A stretch of DNA of 64,000 bases from Rhineura floridana (taxonomy: Eukaryota > Chordata > Lepidosauria > Squamata > Rhineuridae): positions 29,586,437-29,650,436 of the forward strand of contig NC_084497.1 in assembly GCF_030035675.1 (NCBI RefSeq), read 5' to 3'. The translations under genes and the position numbers were made by a program. Below are positions 30,874 to 40,871 of the stretch, one piece after another (the stretch's first letter is position 1; the number at the start of each line of letters is the position of its first letter). The notes under the pieces are model-generated. The model was not told where the DNA came from and ran no database searches. It saw nothing but the letters and a program-made list of their open reading frames with translations.

Positions 30874-31444
30874 GGCAAACCAGCATGACTGGCTTAGGAA
30901 GTATAAAGGACCGGGGAAGCTCTGCTGCACCTTCTGGTCTCTCTCCTCCACTCTGGTGTATAGCTGGGTGCACTGTCTGCTTGCACTCAAGTGCTGCTTG
31001 GATTTGAAGTATATATATAGAGAGAAGAGAGAGTTGAGGATGGGAAGGAGGAGGTGCAAACTCTCCCCACAAACACTCAAAATCTGGGCCTTCGGTAGGT
31101 CTGAGGAGCACTGGGTGTGCAAGGTAGTTGGATCATCAGGGAGGGCACACATTGAGAGACAGAAAGGGCAGGTCTCCTGCTTGGAGGAATACTATAATTT
31201 AGCTATTCATCTGTTCTTTTCTGCATATTACTCAGGGTGCTCTCAGACGTGTTTAGTTACCAAGGGAGAACAAGGTTAGGGAAGAAAGCCCTGATGTGGG
31301 ATTTTAATTTGTAGGGATTTCTAAACCCTTCACTGTATAGCGGCCTACATGCCCTAAGCCGTGAGAGCACGTACAAAACAATGGCAAGGAAGAGTCACGC
31401 ATCTTGGATGGCACAGACAACGTGCCTGGGTCACGCTGCAACAG

Positions 31445-31712
31445 GAGCATGGAGATTTTTGCAAGCCATTTCTCCAAATATAACGTATTTGTGTGTATTG
31501 TTTTCACTAATATATTCATAATTATGCACACTTTCCCCCAGTGTATGCATATTTTAAAAGACTGGTTGGCTGGTGAACTGCGTCACAAAATTTGGATGAG
31601 TGCGAATTTTGAAGGATAGGTGCGTTTCGGTCCTCATATTGTTTTGGAAGTGAGAATTTGCTAGATTTGGCTTGAAGTGTGAACAGAATCAAGTTCTTCT
31701 CCATCCTTACCT
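31445..31712 (-). mobile_element. hAT-type MITE family D fragment
   Basis: GCAAGCCATTTCTCC, CATAATTATGCACAC and GCTTGAAGTGTGAACAG match family D on the minus strand. It lies about 640 bp upstream of the PADI1 start codon. Confidence 0.65.
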
Positions 31713-31719
31713 GTAATGT

Positions 31720-32546
31720 TCCATTTGGATCGCCTCCCAGCCTCGTTTGCAACCCCAAAGAGGAACAATTAACTTGGCAAAACAAAGGCGTCTGTAGAGA
31801 TGGCTCAGAAAGGTGCCTCTCCCCGTTTTAATGACCTCAGGCTGAGCTGCTGAGAGAGAAGGCTCAGTTCCAAGGACAAACACAGGATTTTGCTATCTGA
31901 TGGGACAAAAATCATCGCTTTGTCACCGCCAGGAGGGCGGATGTTATAATTTGGATGATGCTGAGAGAGGTGCAAGGGTGGGGGGCAACCTTAATATGTA
32001 ACAGGAGGAAGAACAGGCAGGACAAGGAAAGTTGGGTGGCCAGTCAGTGAGCTGGTCTCCCACAATTAACTGGAAGCAGAATTAAAATGGAGCACGTAAT
32101 ATAGGATTACGTTCGACACATTCTCCATGGCCAAAATCCCTTCTGTAATGCTTACTCATCATTTGGGATGGCTGAATCTGTCAGATTTTGGTTTCTCTCC
32201 ATTTTGCTTTTTCCCCCCAATCAGCTTTGATTCTCCCAGGAATTAATTTATTGCATTAATTCAATGCTATGGCATAGGTACGCTGCATTGTGAAGGAATT
32301 AAAATGGTGCCACCGGTCTCTCCTGCCAGACTTGGCCGCTGCTGGCCTGTCACCCTCCCAGAAGGCCCACTGGCTACCTCAGCATTGGAGCTGGCCCTGC
32401 TCAGAAGACTCAGGTCCTATTCGGCAAGAAACTTTCCAATGTTAGTTAAAAGTTTCCTGTTTACAGATCCTGCCAGTTTTATTGCTTCCTGTTGGTCTTG
32501 GCTAGCGTTGGTGGTAATGGCGATAGTGGCCAGACTATTAATTACC
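31720..32546. other. Intergenic stretch without recognised features
   Basis: No gene and no repeat family I could name. An 83-codon open frame at 32304-32555 shows no family motif. Confidence 0.3.
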
Positions 32547-33345
32547 CCTTATTGATTGATTGGTTGATTGATTGGTTGATTGATTGATTGATTGATATAC
32601 CACCATTCCTCCCAGCTGGAGCCCAGGGTGGCTAACAAAAGCACTAAAAGCACTTTAAAACATCATAAAAACAGACTTTAAAATACATTAAAACAAAAAC
32701 AACTTTAAAAACATTTTTTTAAAAAAGCTTTGAAGACATCTTCAAAAAATGTTTTAAAAACATTTTTTTTTTAAAAAAAAAACAGTTTAAAAGCATATTA
32801 AAAAGCTATTCCAACACAGACACAGACTGGGATGAGGTCTCTACTTAAATGGCTTGTTGAAAAAGAAAGGTCTTCAGTAGGTGCCAAAAAGATAACAGAG
32901 ATTATGCCTATCTAATATTTGAGGGGAGGGAGTTCCACAGGGTAGGTGCTGCCACACTAAAGGTCTGTTTCCTATGTACTGCAAAACGGACCTCCTGATA
33001 AGATGGTATCTGCAGGAGGCCCTCGCCTGCAGAGCGCAGTGATCAACTGGGTATATGAGGGGTGAGACGGTCTGTCAGGTATCCTGATCCCAAGCTGTGT
33101 AGGGCTTTGTACACCAAAACTGGAACCTTGAACTTGGCCCGGTAGCAAATTGGCAGCCAGTGCAATTCCTTCAGCAGCGAGGTGACATGTTGGCGATACC
33201 CTGCCCCAGTGAGCAGTCTTACTGCCAGATTTTGGACCAGCTGCAGCTTCCGGACCAACCTCAAGGGCAGTCCCACATAGAGTGCTTTATAGTAATCCAG
33301 CCTGGAAGTTATCGGTGCCTCAACAGCCTCTCTTAATTGCCCCAG
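32547..33345 (-). mobile_element. L2-clade LINE 3' part
   Basis: Begins with an (ATTG)n run at 32551-32596, then GGAGCCCAGGGTGGCTAAC. On the minus strand 33276-33043 encodes [19 protein letters not shown] and LHWLPICYRAKFKVPVLVYK. The rest of the frame is broken. Confidence 0.85.
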
Positions 33346-33689
33346 TGTTAGTTTCTGCTGTCGTTTAGTTCAGGAGACTTTAATTTCATCTCATGATTTG
33401 TATTTCCTTCCTTTTCATTTCTTTTTTGTAGCAAAGACATGTTTTTGCTATTAAAAATAATGATCGGAGAGGTATTTGTGGAGGGTGCTTTAGATAACTA
33501 GGGACCAGATAACCAGCTGGCCGTCACTGCTTTGGAAGAACTTGTTAAAGGCAGGCTTGTGTGAGGCTCCTTTTGAACAAGATTACCATTAGCTGGGCTT
33601 AAACCTTTGCAAACCCCAGCACCAGCACCAACACCAGGAAAATGCACTCTAAGCGGCCCTCCTTTAATCAGGCCCACAACCCATTGCAG

Positions 33690-33920
33690 TGTCATTGCCT
33701 GGGATAGTTTAATAATCTCCTAAAGCTGCTAATTGCTTACATTAATTATTACGCCACGTGCCTAATTGCAGCCGGTGGCTTTTAAAGCCTTGCCGGCTAA
33801 TTGCAGGCAATGAAAGGAGGCAGCAGCCAGCCCGATTTTGCTCTTGTTTGTGGGAGGATTTATTTAATTAGCCAAATTGCACAGGCCATATGGGGGATGT
33901 GTAGCTCACGCACGAGACTG
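33690..33920. promoter_or_regulatory. Candidate conserved enhancer between PADI1 and PADI2
   Basis: This repeat-free stretch has five TAATT-type homeodomain cores within about 180 bp (CTAATTGC three times, ATTAATTATT, TTAATTAG) and a palindromic CACGTG at 33755-33760. Its composition resembles a conserved non-coding element. That is inferred; conservation cannot be seen from one sequence. Confidence 0.3.
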
Positions 33921-34076
33921 CAGTGCCAGAGAGAACTACTGGGTGGCAGTAAACGCAGGAGAATTCAGAGAGAAAATATGGGAATCTATCCTTTCAGAAG
34001 TAAGCAGCCTGAAGTAAAAGTTTTGCAGTGACTGTGATACAGATTTAGCTAGAAATCTGTATCCCAAATAATGGGT

Positions 34077-34210
34077 AGATAACCCCAGCAGCATCTCTAG
34101 GTAAGGCTGGGAAATATTCCTTGTCTGAAATTTGGGGAAGCTGCTGCCAGTCAGTGTTGACAATTCTGAGCTAGGTGGACCACAGGTCTGATTCTGTATA
34201 TATGATTCTG
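34077..34210 (+). repeat. SINE-1 fragment
   Basis: CCCAGCAGCATCTCTAGG to GTCTGATTCTGTATATATG; the head is lost. Confidence 0.65.
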
Positions 34211-34221
34211 TATTCATCTCT

Positions 34222-34222
<1 letters not shown>

Positions 34223-34259
<37 letters not shown>
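34223..34259. repeat. (ATA)n microsatellite
   Basis: Pure AAT-type triplet run that forms the 3' end of the adjacent L2 copy. Confidence 0.85.
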
Positions 34260-34433
34260 GACTTTATTTTTACCCCGCCCTTTTCCAATAGGACTCAGAG
34301 CGGCTTACAACTAAAAACAACATCGTTAAAACATACAGAATATATTATTAAAAAAGAATTAAACTATAAGGGAAGTTAAAAACTACAAGATATAGGTTAA
34401 AACAGCGAAAAATTTAAAATAATAAAACCATAA
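34226..34433 (-). mobile_element. L2-clade LINE 3' UTR
   Basis: CCGCCCTTTTCCAATAGGAC and GCGGCTTACAACTAAAAAC are the reverse of the 3' UTR seen at 26540-26620, so both belong to the same L2 subfamily. Confidence 0.8.
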
Positions 34434-34435
34434 TT

Positions 34436-35155
34436 AGGAAAGGTATTGAAAATAAAACAGCCGATATCATAATGCCGTTGTATAAATCTATGGTGCGGCC
34501 GCATTTGGAATACTGTGTACAGTTCTGGTCGCCTCATCTCAGAAAGGATATTATAGAGTTGGAACAGGTTCAGAAGAGGGCAACCAGAATGATCAAGGGG
34601 ATGGAGCGACTCCCTTACGAGGAAAGGTTGCAGCATTTGGGGCTTTTTAGTTTAGAGAAAAGGCGGGTCAGAGGAGACATGATAGAAGTGTATCAAATTA
34701 TGCATGGCATTGAGAAAGTGGATAGAGAAAAGTTCTTCTCCCTCTCTCATAATACTAGAACTTGTGGGCATTCAAAGAAGCTGAATGTTGGAAGATTCAG
34801 GACAGACAAAAGGAAGTACTTCTTTACTGAGCGCATAGTTAAACTATGGAATTTGCTCCCACAAGATGCAGTAATGGCCACCAGCTTGGACGGCTTTAAA
34901 AGAAGATTAGACAAATTCATGGAGGACAGGGCTATCAATGGCTACTAGCCGTGATGGCTGTGCTCTGCCACCCTAGTCAGAGGCAGCATGCTTCTGAAAA
35001 CCAGTTGCCGGAAGCCTCAGGAGGGGAGAGTGTTCTTGCACTCGGGTCCTGCTTGCGGGCTTCCCCCAGGCGCCTGGTTGGCCACTGTGAGAACAGGATG
35101 CTGGACTAGATGGGCCACTGGCCTGATCCACCAAGCTCTTCTTATGTTCTTATGT
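34436..35155 (+). mobile_element. CR1 LINE 3' part with 158-residue open frame
   Basis: 34472-34948 encodes [59 protein letters not shown] and WNLLPQDAVMATSLDGFKRR, the intact C-terminus of CR1 ORF2. The 3' UTR ends TCTTCTTATGTTCTTATGTT. The best-kept CR1 copy here, hence probably the youngest; it lacks the catalytic core and cannot be active. Confidence 0.92.
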
Positions 35156-35160
35156 TCATA

Positions 35161-35810
35161 TAATATCTTCCTCAGGGTTTCCTCCCCCCCCCCCGAGAAC
35201 CCTCTAAAATTAGGAATCTATATATTTTCTATAATGTGTATGATTAACTCAGGGATTTAAAAAAAAAAAAAACCAGTGCAAGATATATATCTGGTGCCAA
35301 GGAGCCTGCATGAGACCTGTGTATTAAATTATGATTAAGGCCATTTGTCAGAGTTGTGTGTGATTTATTTCAGAGCAAGCCCTGGGTTTGCACACTAAAT
35401 TCTTGTCGCCGCTTTGACTCAGAGCTGCCTCTCGGATGCAACGCAGGAAGTTTTTCTTTAAACAATTAGAAGCGCATAAAGTGCTGGAATAACAATATGC
35501 CCTCAAAAGCCAGCCACAGAAGCAAAGAGACTTTGCAGGGCAGAGCTGGAAGAATCTCACAATTCCTGCCTTGATGGCTCAGTTGCACAGCCTGGTATGG
35601 GTCACAAAGGGGTCCTTCTTCCCTAGGCTCCTCCTTCTGCCACCACATTTGGGCGCATTTCCCCCGTCAACTTGAGCAGAAAACATACGCAGTAGCCTAG
35701 AGAAGAAGACCCTTGTTTTGCTTATCTGAAAAATTTCCATGGCATCATCCAGCTGAAGATTCCTAGAAGGCTTGCAAATAAATATTTATTTATGTTATTA
35801 TTTTATTTAA
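35161..35810. other. Intergenic stretch without recognised features
   Basis: A C run and an A run (35253-35271) are the only simple repeats. No gene seen. Confidence 0.4.
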
Positions 35811-36005
35811 GAGCATGGGAAATTGCCTTATACCAAGTCAGCCTTTGAGTCCATCTAGCTCAGTATTGTCTACACTGACTGGCAGCAGCTCTCCAAGGTT
35901 TCAGGCATGGAGTCTCTCCCAGCCCTACCTGGAGATGTAGGAATTGAACCTGGGTCATTGTACATGCGAAGCAGATACTCTTATCACTGAACTAGAGGAC
36001 TTCCT
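35811..36005 (-). repeat. SINE-1 copy, full
   Basis: Minus-strand unit from the head near GCAGATACTCTTATCACTGA to GGGAAATTGCCTTATACCA. Confidence 0.8.
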
Positions 36006-36045
36006 AATAAGGGGAATTAAATAACCTTTTAAATAACATCACATG

Positions 36046-36172
36046 TAACAAGTTGTATCCAATGCTAGTCTTACTCAAAGTAGACCCATTGAAGTGAATG
36101 GACCCGACTCTCTTTGGTCCATTAATTTCAATGGTTCTACTCTGGGTAGAACCTTGCTGGATACACCCCAAG
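36046..36172. repeat. Foldback repeat A copy, full
   Basis: GTTGTATCCAATGCTAGTC and TTGCTGGATACACCCC ends with arms GTAGACCCATTGAAGTGAAT and ATTAATTTCAATGGTTCTAC. Confidence 0.8.
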
Positions 36173-36179
36173 TTATTTA

Positions 36180-36354
36180 ACAAGGCTTTTTTAAAAGCCC
36201 AACTTTGTACGCTGACAAGCCTGTGCAGCTGTTTAAAATGTCTCTTAAATAGTCATTTAAATGATTGTTCTGTATGGCTCTTAATGGGTTTTTTTTAAAA
36301 AAATGTTTTTATGTTGCTATACACCCCCCTGATATTTTATGAATGGGTGGTATA
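36180..36354 (+). mobile_element. LINE 3' tail interrupted by hAT
   Basis: T-rich tail ending CCCCCTGATATTTTATGAAT and GGGTGGTATA. The hAT element 36355-36855 cut it, and GTGGTATA recurs on the far side. Confidence 0.5.
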
Positions 36355-36855
36355 CAGGACTGTAGTGGCAAATTCGGAAGTGTAGGGTCCCTTCATGATA
36401 GTCATAGTCCACACCCCCTTTTAAGATTATAGAATAATTTGGCCAGGCTTGAATACTGCTTTCTGCTTTTCTGTCACTGTCACCATTTGACTGTCCTTTC
36501 TCACTGCCAGAGACCTTGCTTGAATTACTGTATTCAGTGTATCTACATGTTTATCTCCTGCTGCCATCAAACTGCTTGGTGATGTAGATGGGATGCTATC
36601 ATCAGGATTCCCTGTCTCTTCTTCTGCAGTTACAAAACTCTCACTCTCTACAGCTCCAGGACTTTTTGAAGAAGAAACTAATAAAGGCTTGCTTTCCATT
36701 GACACTCATTGGGACTCTTCTCAGTGACTAACACGCTCCCCTTCCATGCTGATTGGTTCACAGGACACTGGAGACACAGGGACCCTGCTGGGACCTGGTC
36801 CCCAAAAAGGTAAGGTGTCTAAGATCCCATGAGACCCCGGACAACTATACCCCTG
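36355..36855. mobile_element. hAT transposon copy 1 with perfect 8-bp duplication and an unknown frame
   Basis: 501 bp. The ends CAGGACTGTAGTGG and ACAACTATACCCCTG are hAT-like inverted repeats. GTGGTATA flanks both sides exactly. A 92-codon frame on the minus strand (36705-36427), MSMESKPLLVSSSKSPGAVE onward, lies inside; it has no motif I recognise and no transposase signature. The ends match the element at 38528-38937 in opposite orientation, but the middle differs. Confidence 0.85.
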
Positions 36856-36879
36856 GTGGTATAGAAATTCTTTCAGTTT

Positions 36880-37192
36880 TGTGATGCAGTCCCCCAACCA
36901 AACAGTGTTTACAAAAATGCATCAATTGGAGGAAAGTTTGCATAAAAATTGGTATATTAGTGAAAATAACATACAAAAATGTATTGCATTTGGAGTAATT
37001 ATAAAAATGTGTGCATGAGTCAAAACTGCGTACAAAAATGTGTTTATTAGGAGAAATTTGCACTAAAATGCTGAATAATTTTCATGAGGATTTTTTTTAA
37101 AGGCAAATTGCTGCAGAAATGTGGAGAACCAAATTTAAGATTAGAAAAATGAGGAACTGAGAGGACCAAAACTGGCTGGTCCTTCCATCCCT
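36880..37192 (+). mobile_element. hAT-type MITE family D copy
   Basis: GTGTTTACAAAAATGCATC, AGTGAAAATAACATAC and TTAGGAGAAATTTGCAC to TCCTTCCATCCC. Confidence 0.7.
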
Positions 37193-37560
37193 TCTCAGCG
37201 CTTAAATCCTCCTGCTTCGCCCAGCTACCTGTGAATTTTCTTTTCCCTCTGGGGCAGGCATCCTTTTGACACTTGCACAACGCACACTTCTGAACTCCCT
37301 CCTGAATTTTCGATGCGTACAGGAAGCCAGCAGCACCCCGCCAATCGTCTGCGTGCCCCTGCCAACCTGGCTGCGCTGCCCACATGCGTGTGTCTCGGGG
37401 TTGTGAGAGAAGCCTAATCCCAGCTTTGTAAAACAAGCCTCCGATATGCCATGCAGAAATGATGACAAAACTAACAAGGGTGTGTGTGGAAGCAGCGCCC
37501 TTTCGTAACCAGACTGGTTGGGCAGCTCAGCTCTTTTCCATTCCTTTGCCTCCTCTGTGG

Positions 37561-37590
<30 letters not shown>
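37561..37590. repeat. (CT)n microsatellite
   Basis: CT repeat of about 14 units. Confidence 0.9.
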
Positions 37591-37593
<3 letters not shown>

Positions 37594-37802
37594 GTAATGT
37601 AGGGTTTTGTTTGGCGAGATATGTGATCCTCAGGTTACAGAGCAGACACCTGAGAACGTGCTCCACTTCTAGTCCTGCTTTGTGCACAGAGGTACATAAT
37701 TCAGATTGGCTTGTAAACAGCCACTCACCCCCTTGCCCAGGGTTGGGGGATCTGTGGCCATGATGTGACAACTCGCTTCATCACCCCTGAGCTTTGGCCA
37801 TG

Positions 37803-37857
37803 ATGAGAACACAAGAAGAGCCTGCTGGATCAGGCCAGTGGCTCACGTAGTCCAGGA
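37803..37857 (-). mobile_element. CR1 3' end fragment
   Basis: AAGAAGAGCCTGCTGGATCA and GGCCAGTGGCTCACGTAGTC. Confidence 0.65.
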
Positions 37858-38112
37858 GTTGGGGTCCAACAACATTTGGAAGGCCACAAGTCCCCCACCA
37901 TCCCTGAACTAGACCCTCACTTGCCTTTATTGCCCCTAGCTAACTCCGTCACAGCCTTGGCTTCTTTCAGTGCAGGGATGTGGAGCAGCCGGTATTGCTG
38001 GACTATAGTTCCCATCACCACCCCTGACCATTGGCCATGCTGGGCTGCAGGGGCTGCAGGGAGCTGGACCAACAACATCTGGAGGGCCACAGATGTTTCC
38101 TGTGCCTGGTCT
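37857..38112. repeat. Foldback repeat B, one and a half copies
   Basis: GTTGGGGTCCAACAACATTT, then CTATAGTTCCCATCACCACC and ACCAACAACATCTGGAGGGC. Confidence 0.65.
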
Positions 38113-38527
38113 ATCTAGCCCAAACGAGAAATACCTCCAAATGACCTGGCAGTGGAGCATTTGCTAAATGCAAGTTTCCTGTTCAGTTTTCTGTAAAAGC
38201 CTGCTGAAATACCACAAAATTAATGAAAGTATTATAGACAGGTTAATAATTTTTGTGGTTGCCCTAATTTCCCCCTCCCCCCAAAAGAAGCTAACTACAT
38301 GCTCTGTGGCTTGGAATTCGTCTCTTAGTGTGGACTCTGGTTAAAATCAGTATGGAGAAAAGGCACTTTGCACATGCTCTGGGGCACACCTTTATTATTT
38401 GCTCGTTTCAGGACTAGGTTGGGGCTGCTGGTGCTCCTGACATCCATGAGTTTCTGCCTGATGAGTTAGGCTGCTCAGACCAGCAAATTCCTCCTGTCTG
38501 GCCCCAAAGAAAATGGCCCATGATGAC

Positions 38528-38937
38528 CAGGGGTGTAGTCATCTGGGGCTTGGGGAGTCTTAGACCCCTTGCTTTTTTAGGGAGCAGGGTCCCAGCAGGG
38601 TCTCTATGTCTCCAGCATCCTAGGAGCCAATCAGCATGAAAGGGGAATGTGTTAGCCACTGAGAAGGGTCTTCTAACATGCTTCCTTGTCCTTTCCTGAT
38701 TGGAGCCAATCAGAGTGAAAGTCAGCCACTGAGAAGACTCTTTACAGCAGCTGACACCCCCCCCCCTTTCATGCTGACTGGCTGCTAGAGGCTGATGTTT
38801 TGGGAGAAGGCATTAACAAAAAGGACCTCATTCTCAACCCTGCAGCAAAAAAAACAAAGGGGGAGGGAGCATGGCTGTGACTCCCATGAAGGGGCCCTGC
38901 ACTTTTGAATTTGCCCCTCCTCTACTGATGATGACAG
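38528..38937. mobile_element. hAT transposon copy 2 with perfect 8-bp duplication
   Basis: 410 bp starting CAGGGGTGTAGTCATCTGG and ending TTGCCCCTCCTCTACTG. ATGATGAC stands on both sides (38520-38527 and 38938-38945). Reversed relative to the sister at 36355-36855. No coding frame of note. Confidence 0.85.
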
Positions 38938-39084
38938 CAAATTGGGGGACTTGGGTGCCTCGGGTTTCAGTACCCTTCCTCGGCCTCACCAGCAAAGCAA
39001 CTCCCGTGGGTTTGAGCTGTGAGCTGGCGCCATCTAGTGGAGCCGGTGGCAAACGGCATGTGGTTTGGCCTGCGTTGGGAGGAA

Positions 39085-39255
39085 GTGGACCTATCTGCCA
39101 GACCTCAGGGTTGCCTACACTGATTGGCAGAGGCTGCCCAGGGTTTCACAAAGGGGGCATTCCCAGCCCTACCTGGAGATTCCAGGGGTTAAACCGGGGA
39201 CCTTCGGCATGCAAAGCAGGGGCTCTGCTGCTGAGCTGTGGCTCCTTTCCTTAAA
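39085..39255 (-). repeat. SINE-1 copy
   Basis: Head on the right (GGCTCTGCTGCTGAGCTGTG) and body to GGGTTGCCTACACTGATTGG. Confidence 0.75.
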
Positions 39256-39261
39256 AAGAAA

Positions 39262-39487
39262 GGTTATCCATGGATACTAGCCACGATGGCTATGCTCTGC
39301 CGCTGTAGTTGGAGGTGGCATGCTTCTGAATACCACCTACTGGAAAACGCAGGAGGTGAGAGTGCTCTTGCGCTCAGGTCCTGCTGCGGGCTTCCCGTTG
39401 GGGCATCTGGTTGGCCACTATGAGAACAGGAGGCTGGTCTAGATGGGCCACTAGCCTGATCCAGCAGGCTCTTTGTATGTTCTTAAA
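39262..39487 (+). mobile_element. CR1 LINE 3' end
   Basis: ATCCATGGATACTAGCCACG through GGCCACTATGAGAACAGGAG to CTCTTTGTATGTTCTTA. Confidence 0.8.
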
Positions 39488-39489
39488 GC

Positions 39490-39585
39490 AAGCTTCTAGT
39501 CCTCATTGTTCTGAATAAAGGGTTGATTTTAACAGGAACATAGGAAACAACCTTATGATGGGTCAGACCATTGGTCCATCAACAT
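39490..39585 (-). repeat. SINE-1 3' end with tail
   Basis: TTCTAGTCCTCATTGTTCTG is the reversed tail; CCTTATGATGGGTCAGACC is the end of the body. It shows that the tail belongs to the SINE itself. Confidence 0.7.
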
Positions 39586-40114
39586 AATTAGAATCAAAAT
39601 GCAGCTCAGAGCCACTCATGTTAGTTTTGGCGCCCTTAAATCCCTCTTAGCAGACCGAGTGTGTGTGGGGGGGAAGCATTTCTACTCAGCAGATCTCAGT
39701 CTAGGGTAATTAATGGTGACATTTGTAGCTTTCTGGGGACACATCTATTGCACCAGAATGCTGACAAGGGGGATCAATATCCAGCAGTGCGCTGGCATGC
39801 GCTATTCTTCTCTGGCTTCCCTGGCACCGGCCCTAAATGTTCTCCCTCTGCATCTGCCCATCGCCCACTCTGCACTCCCCTGCAAATCTCCCCTTTGTCA
39901 GTCCTATGTCTTAATTAAAGCATATCTGGCCACAGTTCAGGCAATGGCACTCGAGACATAAAAAGACACTCGGGCCAGGATCATTTTTGTTTTGTTCTTA
40001 TCTGCTGGCTCCTCTTGACTCTTCCCCACCTCCACCCCATTTCATTAAAAATACTGCAAGATCCCCCCCTTTCCTATTATGATGAGGTGTTGCCTCCACA
40101 AGAGCCAGGTTGCA
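39586..40114. other. Intergenic stretch without recognised features
   Basis: Repeat-poor DNA 0.7-1.2 kb upstream of PADI2. No gene seen. Confidence 0.35.
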
Positions 40115-40280
40115 TCCACACCATGCATTTGAAGCACATTTACTTCTCCTCCTCAAAGGATCCTGGGAACTGTGGTTTGTTAAGGGTGCTGGGGATTGCA
40201 GCTCTGTGATGGTAAACTACAGCTCCCAGGATTCTTTGGGGGAAAGCTGTGTGCTTTAAATGCGTGTGAACTATAGTATG
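40115..40280. repeat. Foldback repeat C copy, full
   Basis: ACCATGCATTTGAAGCACAT mirrors TGTGCTTTAAATGCGTGTG, with inner arms GGATCCTGGGAACTGTGG and CTACAGCTCCCAGGATTC. Confidence 0.8.
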
Positions 40281-40298
40281 GTGCATATACGTGTCTAA

Positions 40299-40392
40299 CT
40301 GGGGTCTATTCACTTGAATGGGCTTACTCAGTAAAACCTAGTTGGATACAACCCAATGTGTCTACTTTAAGCAGGGGTCACATTGCCTACAA
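40299..40392. repeat. Foldback repeat A, partial
   Basis: TTGAATGGGCTTACTCAG and TTGGATACAACCC form one arm and end. Confidence 0.6.
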
Positions 40393-40528
40393 CCCATTAT
40401 CTTGACTCTCTTTAGTATGTTGGTGGGCAAGGCACTCTGTACTTGCTCAGAGGCACCGTTGCCGCCGGTTGGAAGGCGATGCCCTGGCTGACCTTGGCGC
40501 TCTGCCACGCGTTCCTCTTTCTCCCTTT

Positions 40529-40538
40529 CTAAAAATAC
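40529..40538 (+). promoter_or_regulatory. PADI2: TATA-like or MEF2-like site upstream of PADI2
   Basis: CTAAAAATAC lies about 240 nt upstream of the PADI2 ATG and is the only A/T block in the CpG island. It fits a weak TATA box, and differs by one base from the MEF2 consensus CTAAAAATAG. Role not shown. Confidence 0.3.
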
Positions 40539-40779
40539 CCGCCCCGGGCTCTTTAATGGCCCCACCCGAGGCTGGCGGGGGGGGGGGGTTGTTCAGTCGC
40601 TTTGATTGACGCCCCCGGGGGCCACTGGGGGGAGCGAGGGCGGGGCTGGGCTGGGGCAGGCTGTGGAGGGCAGCCGGTGCGGCTCAGTGGCCACCTGTGG
40701 GACCAGCGGCAGGGAAGACAGAAGCGAGGCGCGGGACAGGAGTACTTTGCCCCGGAGCTGCCACTCCGCGTCGGGCGAG

Positions 40780-40871
40780 ATGCTGCGCGATCGGACGCTC
40801 CGGCTGCACTACGGGACTCGCATCGAGGTCGTCTGCGTGGTGGGCACCTTCCTCTCCACCGACGTCTACGG
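40780..40871 (+). CDS. PADI2: PADI2 exon 1 (start codon)
   Basis: This exon is 92 nt and encodes MLRDRTLRLHYGTRIEVVCV to DVYG. G at -3 supports the start. The donor GTGAGG splits a glycine codon after two bases. It lies inside the CpG island. Intron 1 is 7.5 kb. Confidence 0.96.

Noticed and set aside
31010-31019. TATATATA as the main PADI1 TATA box
   Set aside because: It would give a 5' UTR of roughly 170 nt and may be a simple AT run; the nearer CATAAAAC was preferred, without certainty.
32304-32555. An 83-codon open frame in the intergenic region
   Set aside because: No start context, no family motif and no splice partners; it abuts an L2 tail.
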